A DNA stretch of 64,000 bases, from NCBI GenBank assembly GCA_963700955.1, contig CAVOZH010000012.1, positions 620,001 through 684,000 on the forward strand, read 5' to 3'. The position numbers were made by a program, and so were the translations under genes. The notes under the pieces were generated by a model. The model ran no database searches. It worked only from the letters and a program-made list of their open reading frames with translations, and was not told the origin of the DNA. The DNA is from Nocardioides_C sp963700955. Its GTDB lineage: Bacteria > Actinomycetota > Actinomycetes > Propionibacteriales > Nocardioidaceae. Of this stretch, positions 28,618-35,842 are shown piece after piece. The stretch's first letter is position 1; each line of letters starts with the position of its first letter.

Positions 28618-29615
28618 TCGCGCTCGTGCTTCGTGTCCCGGTTGACCAGGCTCTTGAGCATGTCGCCGGCGGTCATCTCCCCCACGACGACCGCGTGCAC
28701 GTGCTCGACGATCGGCGCGTAGACGCCGGTGCGGTTGGCGAGGTCGAGCAGCGAGGAGGCGGACTTCACTCCCTCCGCGACCTGGCGCGAGGATGCGAGG
28801 ATCTCCTCCGTGGTCATCCCCTGGCCGAGCTTCTCGCCGAAGGTCCGGTTCCGTGACAGCGGTGAGGAGCAGGTCGCGACCAGGTCACCGAGCCCGGCGA
28901 GCCCCATCAGGGTCATCGGGTCGGCGCCCAATGCCGTGGCCAGCCGTGCGGTCTCGGCGAGCCCCCGGGTGATCACCGAGGCGGTCGTGTTGTCCCCGAA
29001 GCCGAGGCCGACCGCCATCCCGACGCTCAGGCCGATGATGTTCTTGTAGGCGCCGCCGAGCTCACAGCCGATCACGTCGACGCTGGAGTAGGGGCGGAAG
29101 GCCGGCGAGTGGCACAGGTCGCGCAGCCGCTTGGCGACCTCTTCGTCCTGGCAGGCCACTACGGCCGCCGCCGGCTCACGCCGCGCGATCTCCATGGCCA
29201 GGTTGGGTCCGCTCACCACGCCGATGCGCTCCGGGCCGGCGCCGGTGACCTCGCTGATCACCTCGCTCATCCGCTTGAGCGTGCCGAGCTCGACGCCCTT
29301 CATGAGGGAGACGAGGATCGAGTCGTCGGGGATGTAGGGCACCCACTCGGCCAGGTTCTCCCGCAGGTTCTGCGACGGCACTGCCAGCACCACGAACTCC
29401 GCCCCCGCCAGCGCCTTCGCCGGGTCGTGGGTGGCCGAGATGGCCGGTGGCAGCTCGATGCCCGGGAGGTAGTCGGTGTTCTCCCGGCGCTCGTTGATCG
29501 CGTCGCACACCTCCTCGCGCCGCGCCCAGATCGTGACGTCGTTCCCCGCGTCGGCGAGGACGATGGAGAACGCCGTGCCCCATGACCCAGCGCCCATCAC
29601 TGCGACCTTGCTCAT
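28614..29615 (-). CDS. gpsA: Glycerol-3-phosphate dehydrogenase [NAD(P)+]
   Basis: 333 residues. It reduces dihydroxyacetone phosphate to glycerol-3-phosphate for phospholipid synthesis. Rossmann motif VAVMGAGSWGTAFSIVLAD at residues 4-22. The catalytic Lys lies in IGCELGGAYKNIIGLSVGMA, and the C-terminal substrate loop is SPLSRNRTFGEKLGQG. Its ATG overlaps the plsC stop by 4 bases, linking the supply of glycerol-3-phosphate to its acylation. Confidence 0.95.
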   Translation of the reverse strand: MSKVAVMGAGSWGTAFSIVLADAGNDVTIWARREEVCDAINERRENTDYLPGIELPPAISATHDPAKALAGAEFVVLAVPSQNLRENLAEWVPYIPDDSILVSLMKGVELGTLKRMSEVISEVTGAGPERIGVVSGPNLAMEIARREPAAAVVACQDEEVAKRLRDLCHSPAFRPYSSVDVIGCELGGAYKNIIGLSVGMAVGLGFGDNTTASVITRGLAETARLATALGADPMTLMGLAGLGDLVATCSSPLSRNRTFGEKLGQGMTTEEILASSRQVAEGVKSASSLLDLANRTGVYAPIVEHVHAVVVGEMTAGDMLKSLVNRDTKHERD

Positions 29616-30415
29616 GCCTGCTTCCCGTCGTGCTGTTCTGTCTGCCGGTCGTGCCGCCGCTTCTGGTGCCGTCGCGGGTTGCCGATCTCCCTGACGCCGG
29701 CCGCGCGTGGGTCGAACCTGGTCGCCGGCGGCTGCTCCTGGCGGAGCTCGGCGACCAGAACGGTCAACGAGTCCATGATCCTGTTGGTCGCCTCGCGGAG
29801 CACGTCCGGGGTCGTCGGAGCGCCTCGTAGGTCGTCGAGCATGACCGGGTCACCGGTCTTCATCGAGATGGTCTTGCGGGGGAACAGCTTCGGGTTCTTG
29901 GAGTAGGGCGCCAGGATGTCGTTCGCGCCCCACTGGGCGACGGGGATCACCGGGGCGCCGGTGCTGAGCGCGATCCGCGCTGCGCCGGTCTTGCCGGTCA
30001 TGGGCCACAGTCCCGGGTCCCTCGTGATGGTGCCCTCGGGGTACACCACCACGCACTCACCCTGGTCGACCGCCTCGACGGCGGCGCGGAAAGCCTGTTG
30101 CGCGTCGGCCGTGAGCCGGTAGACAGGGATCTGCTTGGCGCCGCGGACGATCGCGCCGACGAGCGGCACGTCGAAGACGCCGGCCTTGGCGAGGAAGCGC
30201 GGGAGCCGGCCGTAGTCGTAGACGTAGTGCGCGAACGTCAGCGGGTCCAGATGCGAGATGTGGTTGGCGACCAGGACGCAGCCGCCTTCGGCGGGCAGCT
30301 TCTCGCCGTCGATCCAGCGGTGCCTGGTGAGGAGCAGGAGGAGGGGCTTGACGATGGCGACCGCGATGGCGAACGCCCAACCGCGCTTCTGTCTCAGCTG
30401 ACGCGGCTTCGCCAC
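29612..30415 (-). CDS. 1-acyl-sn-glycerol-3-phosphate acyltransferase, PlsC type
   Basis: 267 residues. A membrane-proximal hydrophobic segment (AFAIAVAIVKPLLLLLTRH) is followed by the acyltransferase motifs NHISHLDPL (the HX4D box, here H-x4-D) near residue 52 and VVYPEGTITRDP near residue 127. It transfers an acyl group to lysophosphatidate or a related acceptor. I use the GTG at 30415 (MAKPRQLRQKRGW), with GAAGAG 6 bases upstream. The C-terminus is an unusually basic, His/Arg/Gln-rich tail (RRHQKRRHDRQTEQ). Directly upstream of gpsA. Confidence 0.88.
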   Translation of the reverse strand: MAKPRQLRQKRGWAFAIAVAIVKPLLLLLTRHRWIDGEKLPAEGGCVLVANHISHLDPLTFAHYVYDYGRLPRFLAKAGVFDVPLVGAIVRGAKQIPVYRLTADAQQAFRAAVEAVDQGECVVVYPEGTITRDPGLWPMTGKTGAARIALSTGAPVIPVAQWGANDILAPYSKNPKLFPRKTISMKTGDPVMLDDLRGAPTTPDVLREATNRIMDSLTVLVAELRQEQPPATRFDPRAAGVREIGNPRRHQKRRHDRQTEQHDGKQA

Positions 30416-30520
30416 GGTCACCTCTTCCCTCGTTCCGGCTCCGATGCTCGACCGAGCGTACTGCCCGACAGGGCATGGTGCATGCGCGACTCCGCCCGTG
30501 CGGCTGGCAAGATCGAGTCG

Positions 30521-31165
30521 ATGTCCAGCGATTCGTTGACCCGGTTCGGCGTGCTCGTGCCGGTCAAGCCCGCCGCCCGCGCGAAGTCCCGGCTCGCCCC
30601 GCTGGGCGACGAGGCACGGCGCGCGCTCGTTGCCGCGCTGGCCGCCGACACCGTGACGGCTGTCCTCGGCTGCCCGCTCGTGGCGGCCGTGATGGTGGTC
30701 ACTGACGACCACGTCCTGGCCGAGAGTCTCGGCCGGCTCGGGGCCTACGTCGTCCCCGACGGCGCTTCGGAGGACCTCAACGCGTCGCTGGTGCAGGCGG
30801 CGGCCGAGCTGCACCGCAGGTGGCCGGAGCTCGGGGTCGCCGCACTGTGCGCCGACCTGCCCTCGCTCGACGCCGACGAGCTCACCAGGACGCTCGCCGT
30901 GGCGTCGGCGCATCCGGCCGCATTCGTGGCGGACGCGGCCGGGGAAGGTACGACGATGGTGGCCGCCCTCTCCCCCGCGGACTTCACGCCCCGGTTCGGC
31001 CCGGGGTCGCGGGCGGCGCATGGTGCCGACGGTGCCCACGAGATCGTCGAGGTCGACGTACCCACGCTGCGTCGCGACGTCGACACACCCGACGACCTGA
31101 GAGAGGCGCTCGACCTCGGGGTCGGCGGTCGCACCGCCCTGGTGGCATCCGGGCTTAGGCTCTGA
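30521..31165 (+). CDS. cofC: Phosphoenolpyruvate/2-phospholactate guanylyltransferase (FbiD/CofC)
   Basis: 214 residues. It activates phosphoenolpyruvate (or 2-phospholactate) with GTP for coenzyme F420 synthesis. N-terminal nucleotide motif VLVPVKPAARAKSRLAPLGD at residues 11-30, then VTDDHVLAES and the metal-binding LCADLPSLDADEL. The mycobacterial orthologue Rv2983 also lies beside gpsA, which supports the call. A CAAGAT hexamer 7 bases upstream of the ATG and the lack of a Shine-Dalgarno sequence suggest a leaderless transcript. It indicates an F420-producing organism. Confidence 0.9.
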   Translation: MSSDSLTRFGVLVPVKPAARAKSRLAPLGDEARRALVAALAADTVTAVLGCPLVAAVMVVTDDHVLAESLGRLGAYVVPDGASEDLNASLVQAAAELHRRWPELGVAALCADLPSLDADELTRTLAVASAHPAAFVADAAGEGTTMVAALSPADFTPRFGPGSRAAHGADGAHEIVEVDVPTLRRDVDTPDDLREALDLGVGGRTALVASGLRL

Positions 31166-31167
31166 GC

Positions 31168-31374
31168 ATGCAGGCCACCGTCTCGTCCTACGACGCCGCG
31201 ACCTCCACCGGGGCGGTGCTGCTCGACGACGGGGTCGAGGTGCCGTTCGGCCCCGACGCCCTTGCCGGCAGCGGCCTGCGACTGCTGCGCACGGGTCAGC
31301 GGGTCCGGCTCGAGACCGCCGGAGACGGGGCGGACCTCCAGGTGTTACGGCTGCAGATCGTCACACTTGCCTGA
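31168..31374 (+). CDS. Small beta-barrel protein resembling a degenerate cold-shock domain
   Basis: 68 residues. The layout follows a cold-shock domain: an opening strand with gap (QATVSSYDAATSTGAVLLDD), a loop with PFGPDAL where the phenylalanine-rich RNP2 normally lies, the RLLRTGQRVRLET segment matching the L-x-E-G-x-x-V-x-F strand, and a closing strand. The aromatic nucleic-acid-binding residues of RNP1 and RNP2 are missing, so it may not bind RNA or DNA. The start is 2 bases after cofC, with TAGGCT 6 bases upstream of the ATG, so it may also be transcribed leaderless on its own. Confidence 0.65.
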   Translation: MQATVSSYDAATSTGAVLLDDGVEVPFGPDALAGSGLRLLRTGQRVRLETAGDGADLQVLRLQIVTLA

Positions 31375-31471
31375 CCACGGTTGCGCCGCGCCCCTGATGC
31401 GGCACCGCAAATGCCGCGCACAATGCGGATGAGTGACACAAATGCTTTGCACGTAAACGACTTCCCATGAC

Positions 31472-31517
31472 AAAACGCCACTCCCCTCGAGATGTTTCTC
31501 GAGGGGAGTGGCGTTTT
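31472..31517. terminator. Bidirectional terminator between the cold-shock-like gene and hupB
   Basis: A perfect 20-bp stem begins AAAACGCCACTCCCCTCGAG and has a 6-base loop. A-rich 5' and T-rich 3' ends give T-runs in both directions. It serves the plus-strand cofC unit and the minus-strand hupB. Confidence 0.9.
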
Positions 31518-31546
31518 ACCTGGGTACCTTGGGATATCCGCCCGGG

Positions 31547-32155
31547 TCAGGACTTCTTGGCGGTCGACTTCTTCGCCGTGGACTTCTTGGCGGTGCTGGC
31601 CTTCTTGGCAGGAGCCTTCTTCGCCGGCGTCGCCTTGGCCGCGCTCGTCTTCTTGGCCGCGGTCGACTTGGTGGCCGTCTTCTTGGCCGGGGCCGACTTC
31701 GCGGCGGCCGACTTGGTGGCCGTCTTCTTGGCCGGCGTCGCCTTCTTCGCAGTGGTGGACTTCGCGGCCGTCTTCTTGGCCGGCGCCGCCTTGGTGGCCG
31801 ACTTCTTCGTGGGCACCGCACCCGCAGCCTTCTTCGCCGTCCCGGTGGCAGTGGTGAGGGTGAGCCTCGGAAGCTTCTTCGCGCCGGAGACGACTGCCTT
31901 CAGCTCGGCACCGGCGTTGAACTTCGGCACCGCGGTCTTCTTCGCCTTGATGCTCTCACCGGTGCGCGGGTTGCGGACCATCCGTGCGGGTCGGATCCGC
32001 TTCTCGAAGGAACCGAAACCGGTGATGGCCACCTTCTCGCCCTTCGCAACCTCGCGCATGATGGTGTCCAGCACCGACTCCAGCGCCTGCTGCGCGGCCT
32101 TACGGTTGCCCTCGTAGCGGGCCGCGAGAGCGTCAATCAGCTGACTCTTGTTCAC
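31547..32155 (-). CDS. hupB: DNA-binding protein HU with long Lys/Ala C-terminal tail
   Basis: 202 residues. Residues 1-90 are a canonical HU fold: MNKSQLIDALAARYEGNRKA, then AITGFGSFEKRIRPARMVRN with the beta-arm. Residues about 95-202 are a histone-H1-like tail of PAKK, TAKK and SAAK repeats, ending in three tandem KSTAK units. The two-domain architecture is characteristic of actinobacterial HupB and is involved in nucleoid compaction and regulation. GTG start at 32155 with GGGAAG upstream. The repetitive tail could vary in length between strains. Confidence 0.95.
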   Translation of the reverse strand: MNKSQLIDALAARYEGNRKAAQQALESVLDTIMREVAKGEKVAITGFGSFEKRIRPARMVRNPRTGESIKAKKTAVPKFNAGAELKAVVSGAKKLPRLTLTTATGTAKKAAGAVPTKKSATKAAPAKKTAAKSTTAKKATPAKKTATKSAAAKSAPAKKTATKSTAAKKTSAAKATPAKKAPAKKASTAKKSTAKKSTAKKS

Positions 32156-32197
32156 TGTCTTCCCTTTCGTGAACCTTAGAGGCCGAGCCCGTGCTCG

Positions 32198-32240
32198 ACT
32201 TTTCCCTTTGCACGCTAGGGAAAAGTAAGCCTCGTCACAA
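32198..32240 (-). promoter_or_regulatory. hupB promoter with overlapping palindrome
   Basis: Minus strand: TTGTGA (32240-32235), 17-base spacer, TAGCGT (32217-32212). A perfect 10-bp inverted repeat (ACTTTTCCCT at 32198-32207 and AGGGAAAAGT at 32217-32226) overlaps the -10 region and the spacer. Promoter elements and palindrome together suggest a repressor or autoregulatory site. Confidence 0.6.
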
Positions 32241-32382
32241 TCACATCGACACTAATTCCGCCTTCTTTTTCAGTGCCGGTGGACGATCTCGGGCATGACG
32301 GGCCACCGATCCACCCACGAAAGATGGGCTCCAGGTAGTCGAATCCCCTTGTTTCAAAGGCGAATCGGCCCGCCGAGACGAA

Positions 32383-32427
32383 TGATGGGAGCTTTCCCGG
32401 CACCTGATGCCGGGAAAGCTCCCATCA
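32383..32427 (-). terminator. Terminator of the leuCD operon
   Basis: A perfect 20-bp stem (outer arm TGATGGGAGCTTTCCCGG, 5-base loop) begins 30 bases past the leuD stop. The remaining 302-base gap between leuD and hupB holds the hupB promoter and no gene that I can support. Confidence 0.85.
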
Positions 32428-32457
32428 ACCTCCGCGAGGAGATCCGTACGCCGGACT

Positions 32458-33045
32458 TCAGAGAGTCGCGGGCTTCCACGAAGGCCGTGAGGCCTCGTAG
32501 GCCGCGATGTCGTCCTCGCGGGAGAGCGTGATGCCGATGTCGTCGAGCCCCTCGAGCAGACGCCACCGCGTGTAGTCGTCGATGTCGAAGGGCGCGACCA
32601 GATCTCCTGCGCGTACCTCACGAGCCTCCAGGTCGACGGTGACCGGGGTGCTCGGGTCGGCCTCCACCATCGCCCACAGCTTCTCGACGACCTCCTGGTC
32701 GACCTGCGCGGCGAGCAGCCCGGCCTTCCCGGAGTTGCCGCGGAAGATGTCGGCGAAGCGGGACGACAGGACGACCTTGAACCCGTAGTCCGTCAGCGCC
32801 CAGACAGCATGCTCCCGCGACGAGCCGGTGCCGAAGTCGGGACCGGCGACGAGGATCGAGACCCCGTCGTACTCCGGCTTGTTCAAGATGAAGTCCGGGT
32901 CGTTGCGCCAGGCCCCGAAGAGCCCGTCCTCGAAGCCAGTGCGGGTGACCCGCTTGAGATACACCGCGGGGATGATCTGGTCGGTGTCGACGTTGCTGCG
33001 TCGCAGCGGCAGGGCAGTGCCGGTGTGGGTGGTGATCTTGTCCAT
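32458..33045 (-). CDS. leuD: 3-isopropylmalate dehydratase small subunit
   Basis: 195 residues. The small (swivel) subunit pairs with LeuC to isomerise 2-isopropylmalate to 3-isopropylmalate in leucine synthesis. N-terminus LPLRRSNVDTDQIIPAVYLK; the swivel-domain motif VAGPDFGTGSSREHAVWAL is near residue 70. It lies 19 bases after leuC in a two-gene operon that ends in a strong hairpin. Confidence 0.96.
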   Translation of the reverse strand: MDKITTHTGTALPLRRSNVDTDQIIPAVYLKRVTRTGFEDGLFGAWRNDPDFILNKPEYDGVSILVAGPDFGTGSSREHAVWALTDYGFKVVLSSRFADIFRGNSGKAGLLAAQVDQEVVEKLWAMVEADPSTPVTVDLEAREVRAGDLVAPFDIDDYTRWRLLEGLDDIGITLSREDDIAAYEASRPSWKPATL

Positions 33046-33064
33046 GTGCTTCTTCCTTCCGGCT

Positions 33065-34489
33065 TCAGACCTGGGCGGCCCGAGCTGCGGGGGGCAGGTC
33101 AGCGGGCGAGGCGAGGTGACCCGTGACGGCGGTCGCGGCCGCCACGAGCGGCGAGACCAGGTGGGTGCGGCCGCCCTTGCCCTGCCGCCCCTCGAAGTTG
33201 CGGTTGGACGTCGAGGCGCTGCGCTCCCCCGGCTGCAGCTGGTCGGGGTTCATGCCCAGACACATGGAGCATCCCGCCCCGCGCCACTCGCCACCCGCAT
33301 CCTTGAAGACGGCGTCGAGGCCCTCCTCCTCGGCCTGGAGGCGGACCCGCACGGAGCCGGGCACGACGAGCAGGCGTGTGTCGTCGGCGACCTTGCGTCC
33401 CCTGACCACCTCGGCCGCGGCTCGCAGGTCCTCGATGCGGCCGTTGGTGCACGAGCCGACGAAGACCGTGTCGACCTTGATGTCGCGCATCGGCGTCCCT
33501 GCCTCGAGGCCCATGTACTCCAGAGCCTTCTCGGCGGCGACCCGGTCGCCCTCGCTGGCGAAGTCGGCGGGCGCCGGCACCGCTGCACCGAGCGGCACGC
33601 CCTGTCCGGGGTTGGTGCCCCAGGTGACGAACGGCGTCATCTCTGACGCGTCGAGCACGATCTCCTTGTCGAAGGTGGCGTCGTCGTCGGTGACGAGGGC
33701 CTTCCAGTGCTCGAGCGCAGCGTCCCAGTCGGCACCCTTGGGTGCCTCCGGCCGGCCCTCGATGTAGTCGAAGGTGATCTGGTCGGGCGCGATCAGGCCC
33801 GCTTTGGCGCCCCACTCGATCGACATGTTGCAGATCGTCATCCGCGCCTCCATCGAGAGCTCCTCGATCGCCGGCCCGCGGTACTCGACGATGTAGCCCT
33901 GACCGCCTCCGGTGCCGGTGTGCGCGATCAGCGTCAGGACGAGGTCCTTGGCTGTGACGCCGTCGGGAAGGGAACCGTTGACGGTCACCGCCATGGTCTT
34001 CGGCTTCGCCTGCATCAGGGTCTGCGTCGCCAGCACGTGCTCGACCTCGCTGGTCCCGATGCCGAAGGCGATCGAGCCGAAGGCGCCGTGCGTCGAGGTG
34101 TGCGAGTCGCCGCAGACGATCGTCATCCCGGGCTGGGTCAGACCGAGCTGGGGCCCGACGACGTGCACGATGCCCTGCTCGACGTCGCCGAGCGGGTGCA
34201 GGCGGACGCCGAACTCCTTGGCGTTCTTCCGCAGTGTCTCGACCTGCGTGCGGGAGACCGGGTCGGCGATCGGCTGGTCGATGTCGAGGGTGGGGACGTT
34301 GTGGTCCTCGGTCGCCAGGGTCAGGTCGGGCCGGCGCACCGTGCGCCCCGCCAGGCGGAGCCCCTCGAACGCCTGGGGCGAGGTGACCTCATGGAGCAGG
34401 TGAAGGTCGATGAAGAGCAGGTCGGGCTCCCCCTCCGCACTGCGGACGACATGCTCGTCCCACACCTTCTCAGCAAGGGTCTTGCCCAT
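33065..34489 (-). CDS. leuC: 3-isopropylmalate dehydratase large subunit
   Basis: 474-residue aconitase-family enzyme with a [4Fe-4S] cluster. The N-terminus MGKTLAEKVWDEHVV and the segments VCGDSHTSTHGAFGSIAFGI, VFVGSCTNGRIEDL and GAGCSMCLGMNPD carry the active-site residues and the three cluster cysteines. It is divergent from the IclR gene; the 98-base gap between their starts holds a candidate operator. A GAGAGGAG ribosome-binding site precedes the ATG. Confidence 0.96.
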   Translation of the reverse strand: MGKTLAEKVWDEHVVRSAEGEPDLLFIDLHLLHEVTSPQAFEGLRLAGRTVRRPDLTLATEDHNVPTLDIDQPIADPVSRTQVETLRKNAKEFGVRLHPLGDVEQGIVHVVGPQLGLTQPGMTIVCGDSHTSTHGAFGSIAFGIGTSEVEHVLATQTLMQAKPKTMAVTVNGSLPDGVTAKDLVLTLIAHTGTGGGQGYIVEYRGPAIEELSMEARMTICNMSIEWGAKAGLIAPDQITFDYIEGRPEAPKGADWDAALEHWKALVTDDDATFDKEIVLDASEMTPFVTWGTNPGQGVPLGAAVPAPADFASEGDRVAAEKALEYMGLEAGTPMRDIKVDTVFVGSCTNGRIEDLRAAAEVVRGRKVADDTRLLVVPGSVRVRLQAEEEGLDAVFKDAGGEWRGAGCSMCLGMNPDQLQPGERSASTSNRNFEGRQGKGGRTHLVSPLVAAATAVTGHLASPADLPPAARAAQV

Positions 34490-34557
34490 TGCCTGCTCCT
34501 CTCACCAAAGTTGTCTGTGTCAGCGACCCGACCGCGATCGCTCTAGTCTGACTTGCA

Positions 34558-34572
34558 TCCCAGGATGCGAGA
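34558..34572. promoter_or_regulatory. Candidate IclR operator between leuC and its regulator
   Basis: TCCCAGGATGCGAGA matches the motif TCTCA-N4-GCGAGA with one mismatch; the same motif occurs upstream of leuB and cimA. The gap also contains the perfect inverted repeat GCATCC-CA-GGATGC at 34555-34568. The site lies 15-30 bases upstream of the IclR start and about 70 bases upstream of leuC, so it could control both. Confidence 0.6.
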
Positions 34573-34587
34573 CGGCATTATCAGGAT

Positions 34588-35307
34588 ATGGACAACTCTA
34601 GCGGAGTCGGCGTTCTTGACAAAGCCGCGCTTGTGCTCGCTGCCCTGGAGTCAGGGCCGGCGACTCTGGCCGGACTCGTGGCGGGCACCGGGCTGGCGCG
34701 CCCCACCGCGCACCGGCTCGCCGTGGCCCTCGAACACCATCGCCTGGTCGCGCGCGACATGCAGGGCAGGTTCGTCCTCGGCCCTCGGCTGGCGGAGCTG
34801 TCGGCCGCCGCCGGCGAGGACCGGCTGCTCGCGGCCGCCGGACCGGTGCTGGCCAGGCTGCGCGACATCACCGGCGAGTCCGCCCAGCTGTGGCGACGCC
34901 AGGGTGAGTACCGCGTGTGCGTCGCCGCCGCCGAGCGCCCCTCGGGACTGCGCGACACGATCCCGGTGGGTTCCCAGCTCACCATGAGGGCCGGGTCGGC
35001 CGCCCAGGTGCTTCTCGCCTGGGAGGACCCCGAGCGGATGCACCGCGGGCTCCAGAACGCAGCGTTCAGCGCAACGGCGCTGTCCGGCATCCGGCGCCGC
35101 GGCTGGGCTCAGTCGGTGGGTGAACGTGAGCAAGGGGTGGCGTCGGTCTCCGCCCCGGTCCGCTCCCCATCCGGCAAGGTCATCGCGGCGGTCTCGGTAT
35201 CGGGTCCGCTGGAGCGACTGTCGCGTCAGCCCGGCCGGATGCACGCCCCTGCTGTGCTCGCGGCAGCCGAGCGGCTCTCGGAGTCGCTTCGCCGCGCCTC
35301 GGAGTGA
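34588..35307 (+). CDS. IclR-family regulator of leucine genes (NdgR/LtbR-like)
   Basis: 239 residues. N-terminal winged helix-turn-helix, residues about 8-60: VLDKAALVLAALESGPATLA, TGLARPTAHRLAVALEHHRL. The C-terminal IclR effector domain contains GSQLTMRAGSAAQVLLAWED and GVASVSAPVRSPSGKVIAAV. Orthologues divergent from leuCD (LtbR in Corynebacterium, AreB/NdgR in Streptomyces, Rv2989 in M. tuberculosis) repress leucine synthesis genes, so the same role is likely here. A CATTAT hexamer 6 bases before the ATG suggests a leaderless transcript. Converges with ogt 5 bases away. Confidence 0.88.
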   Translation: MDNSSGVGVLDKAALVLAALESGPATLAGLVAGTGLARPTAHRLAVALEHHRLVARDMQGRFVLGPRLAELSAAAGEDRLLAAAGPVLARLRDITGESAQLWRRQGEYRVCVAAAERPSGLRDTIPVGSQLTMRAGSAAQVLLAWEDPERMHRGLQNAAFSATALSGIRRRGWAQSVGEREQGVASVSAPVRSPSGKVIAAVSVSGPLERLSRQPGRMHAPAVLAAAERLSESLRRASE

Positions 35308-35311
35308 CGAA

Positions 35312-35836
35312 TCAGAACAGCGCGCCTTGCTCGAGGTCGAGCAGCACCTGCTTGCGCTCGAGCCCGCCGGCATAGCCGGTGAGCGTGCCGTTGGCACCCA
35401 CCACGCGGTGACACGGGATCACGATCGGGATCGGGTTCCGGCCGTTGGCGAGGCCCACCGCCCGCGACGCCGCGGCCGTCATCCCGAGCCGGCGGGCGAT
35501 CTCGCCGTACGACGCGGTCTCGCCGTAGCCCACGCGTTGCAGCTGCTCCCAGACCGAACGCTGGAAGACGGTGCCCTGCGGGTCGAGGGGCAGGTCGAAC
35601 TCCTTGAGCTCTCCCGCGAAGTAGGCCCGAAGCTGGCGGACTGCCTCACGAAGTAGCGGATTCGCGTCGTCCCGCTCCCCCACAGGTCGCCCGGCGGACA
35701 GGGCTGCCGCCCTGCTGGCCGACGAGTACCTCGACGCGTCAGCAGGTGCGCCACCGGAGAACTCGATCGCCGTGATCGCTGTCCGCCCGGCGATGATCCG
35801 GAGCTCTCCCACCGGGGAGTCCATCGTCGTCCACAT
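35312..35836 (-). CDS. ogt: Methylated-DNA--protein-cysteine methyltransferase
   Basis: 174 residues. It removes O6-alkyl groups from guanine onto its own cysteine. The active site is IPCHRVV with Cys142 at residues 140-146, and the arginine-finger helix ASYGEIARRLGMTAAASRAV precedes it. N-terminal domain MWTTMDSPVGELRII. Encoded 6 bases after the AdaA-AlkA fusion gene on the same strand, forming an alkylation-repair pair. Confidence 0.94.
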   Translation of the reverse strand: MWTTMDSPVGELRIIAGRTAITAIEFSGGAPADASRYSSASRAAALSAGRPVGERDDANPLLREAVRQLRAYFAGELKEFDLPLDPQGTVFQRSVWEQLQRVGYGETASYGEIARRLGMTAAASRAVGLANGRNPIPIVIPCHRVVGANGTLTGYAGGLERKQVLLDLEQGALF

Positions 35837-35842
35837 CGGTTG

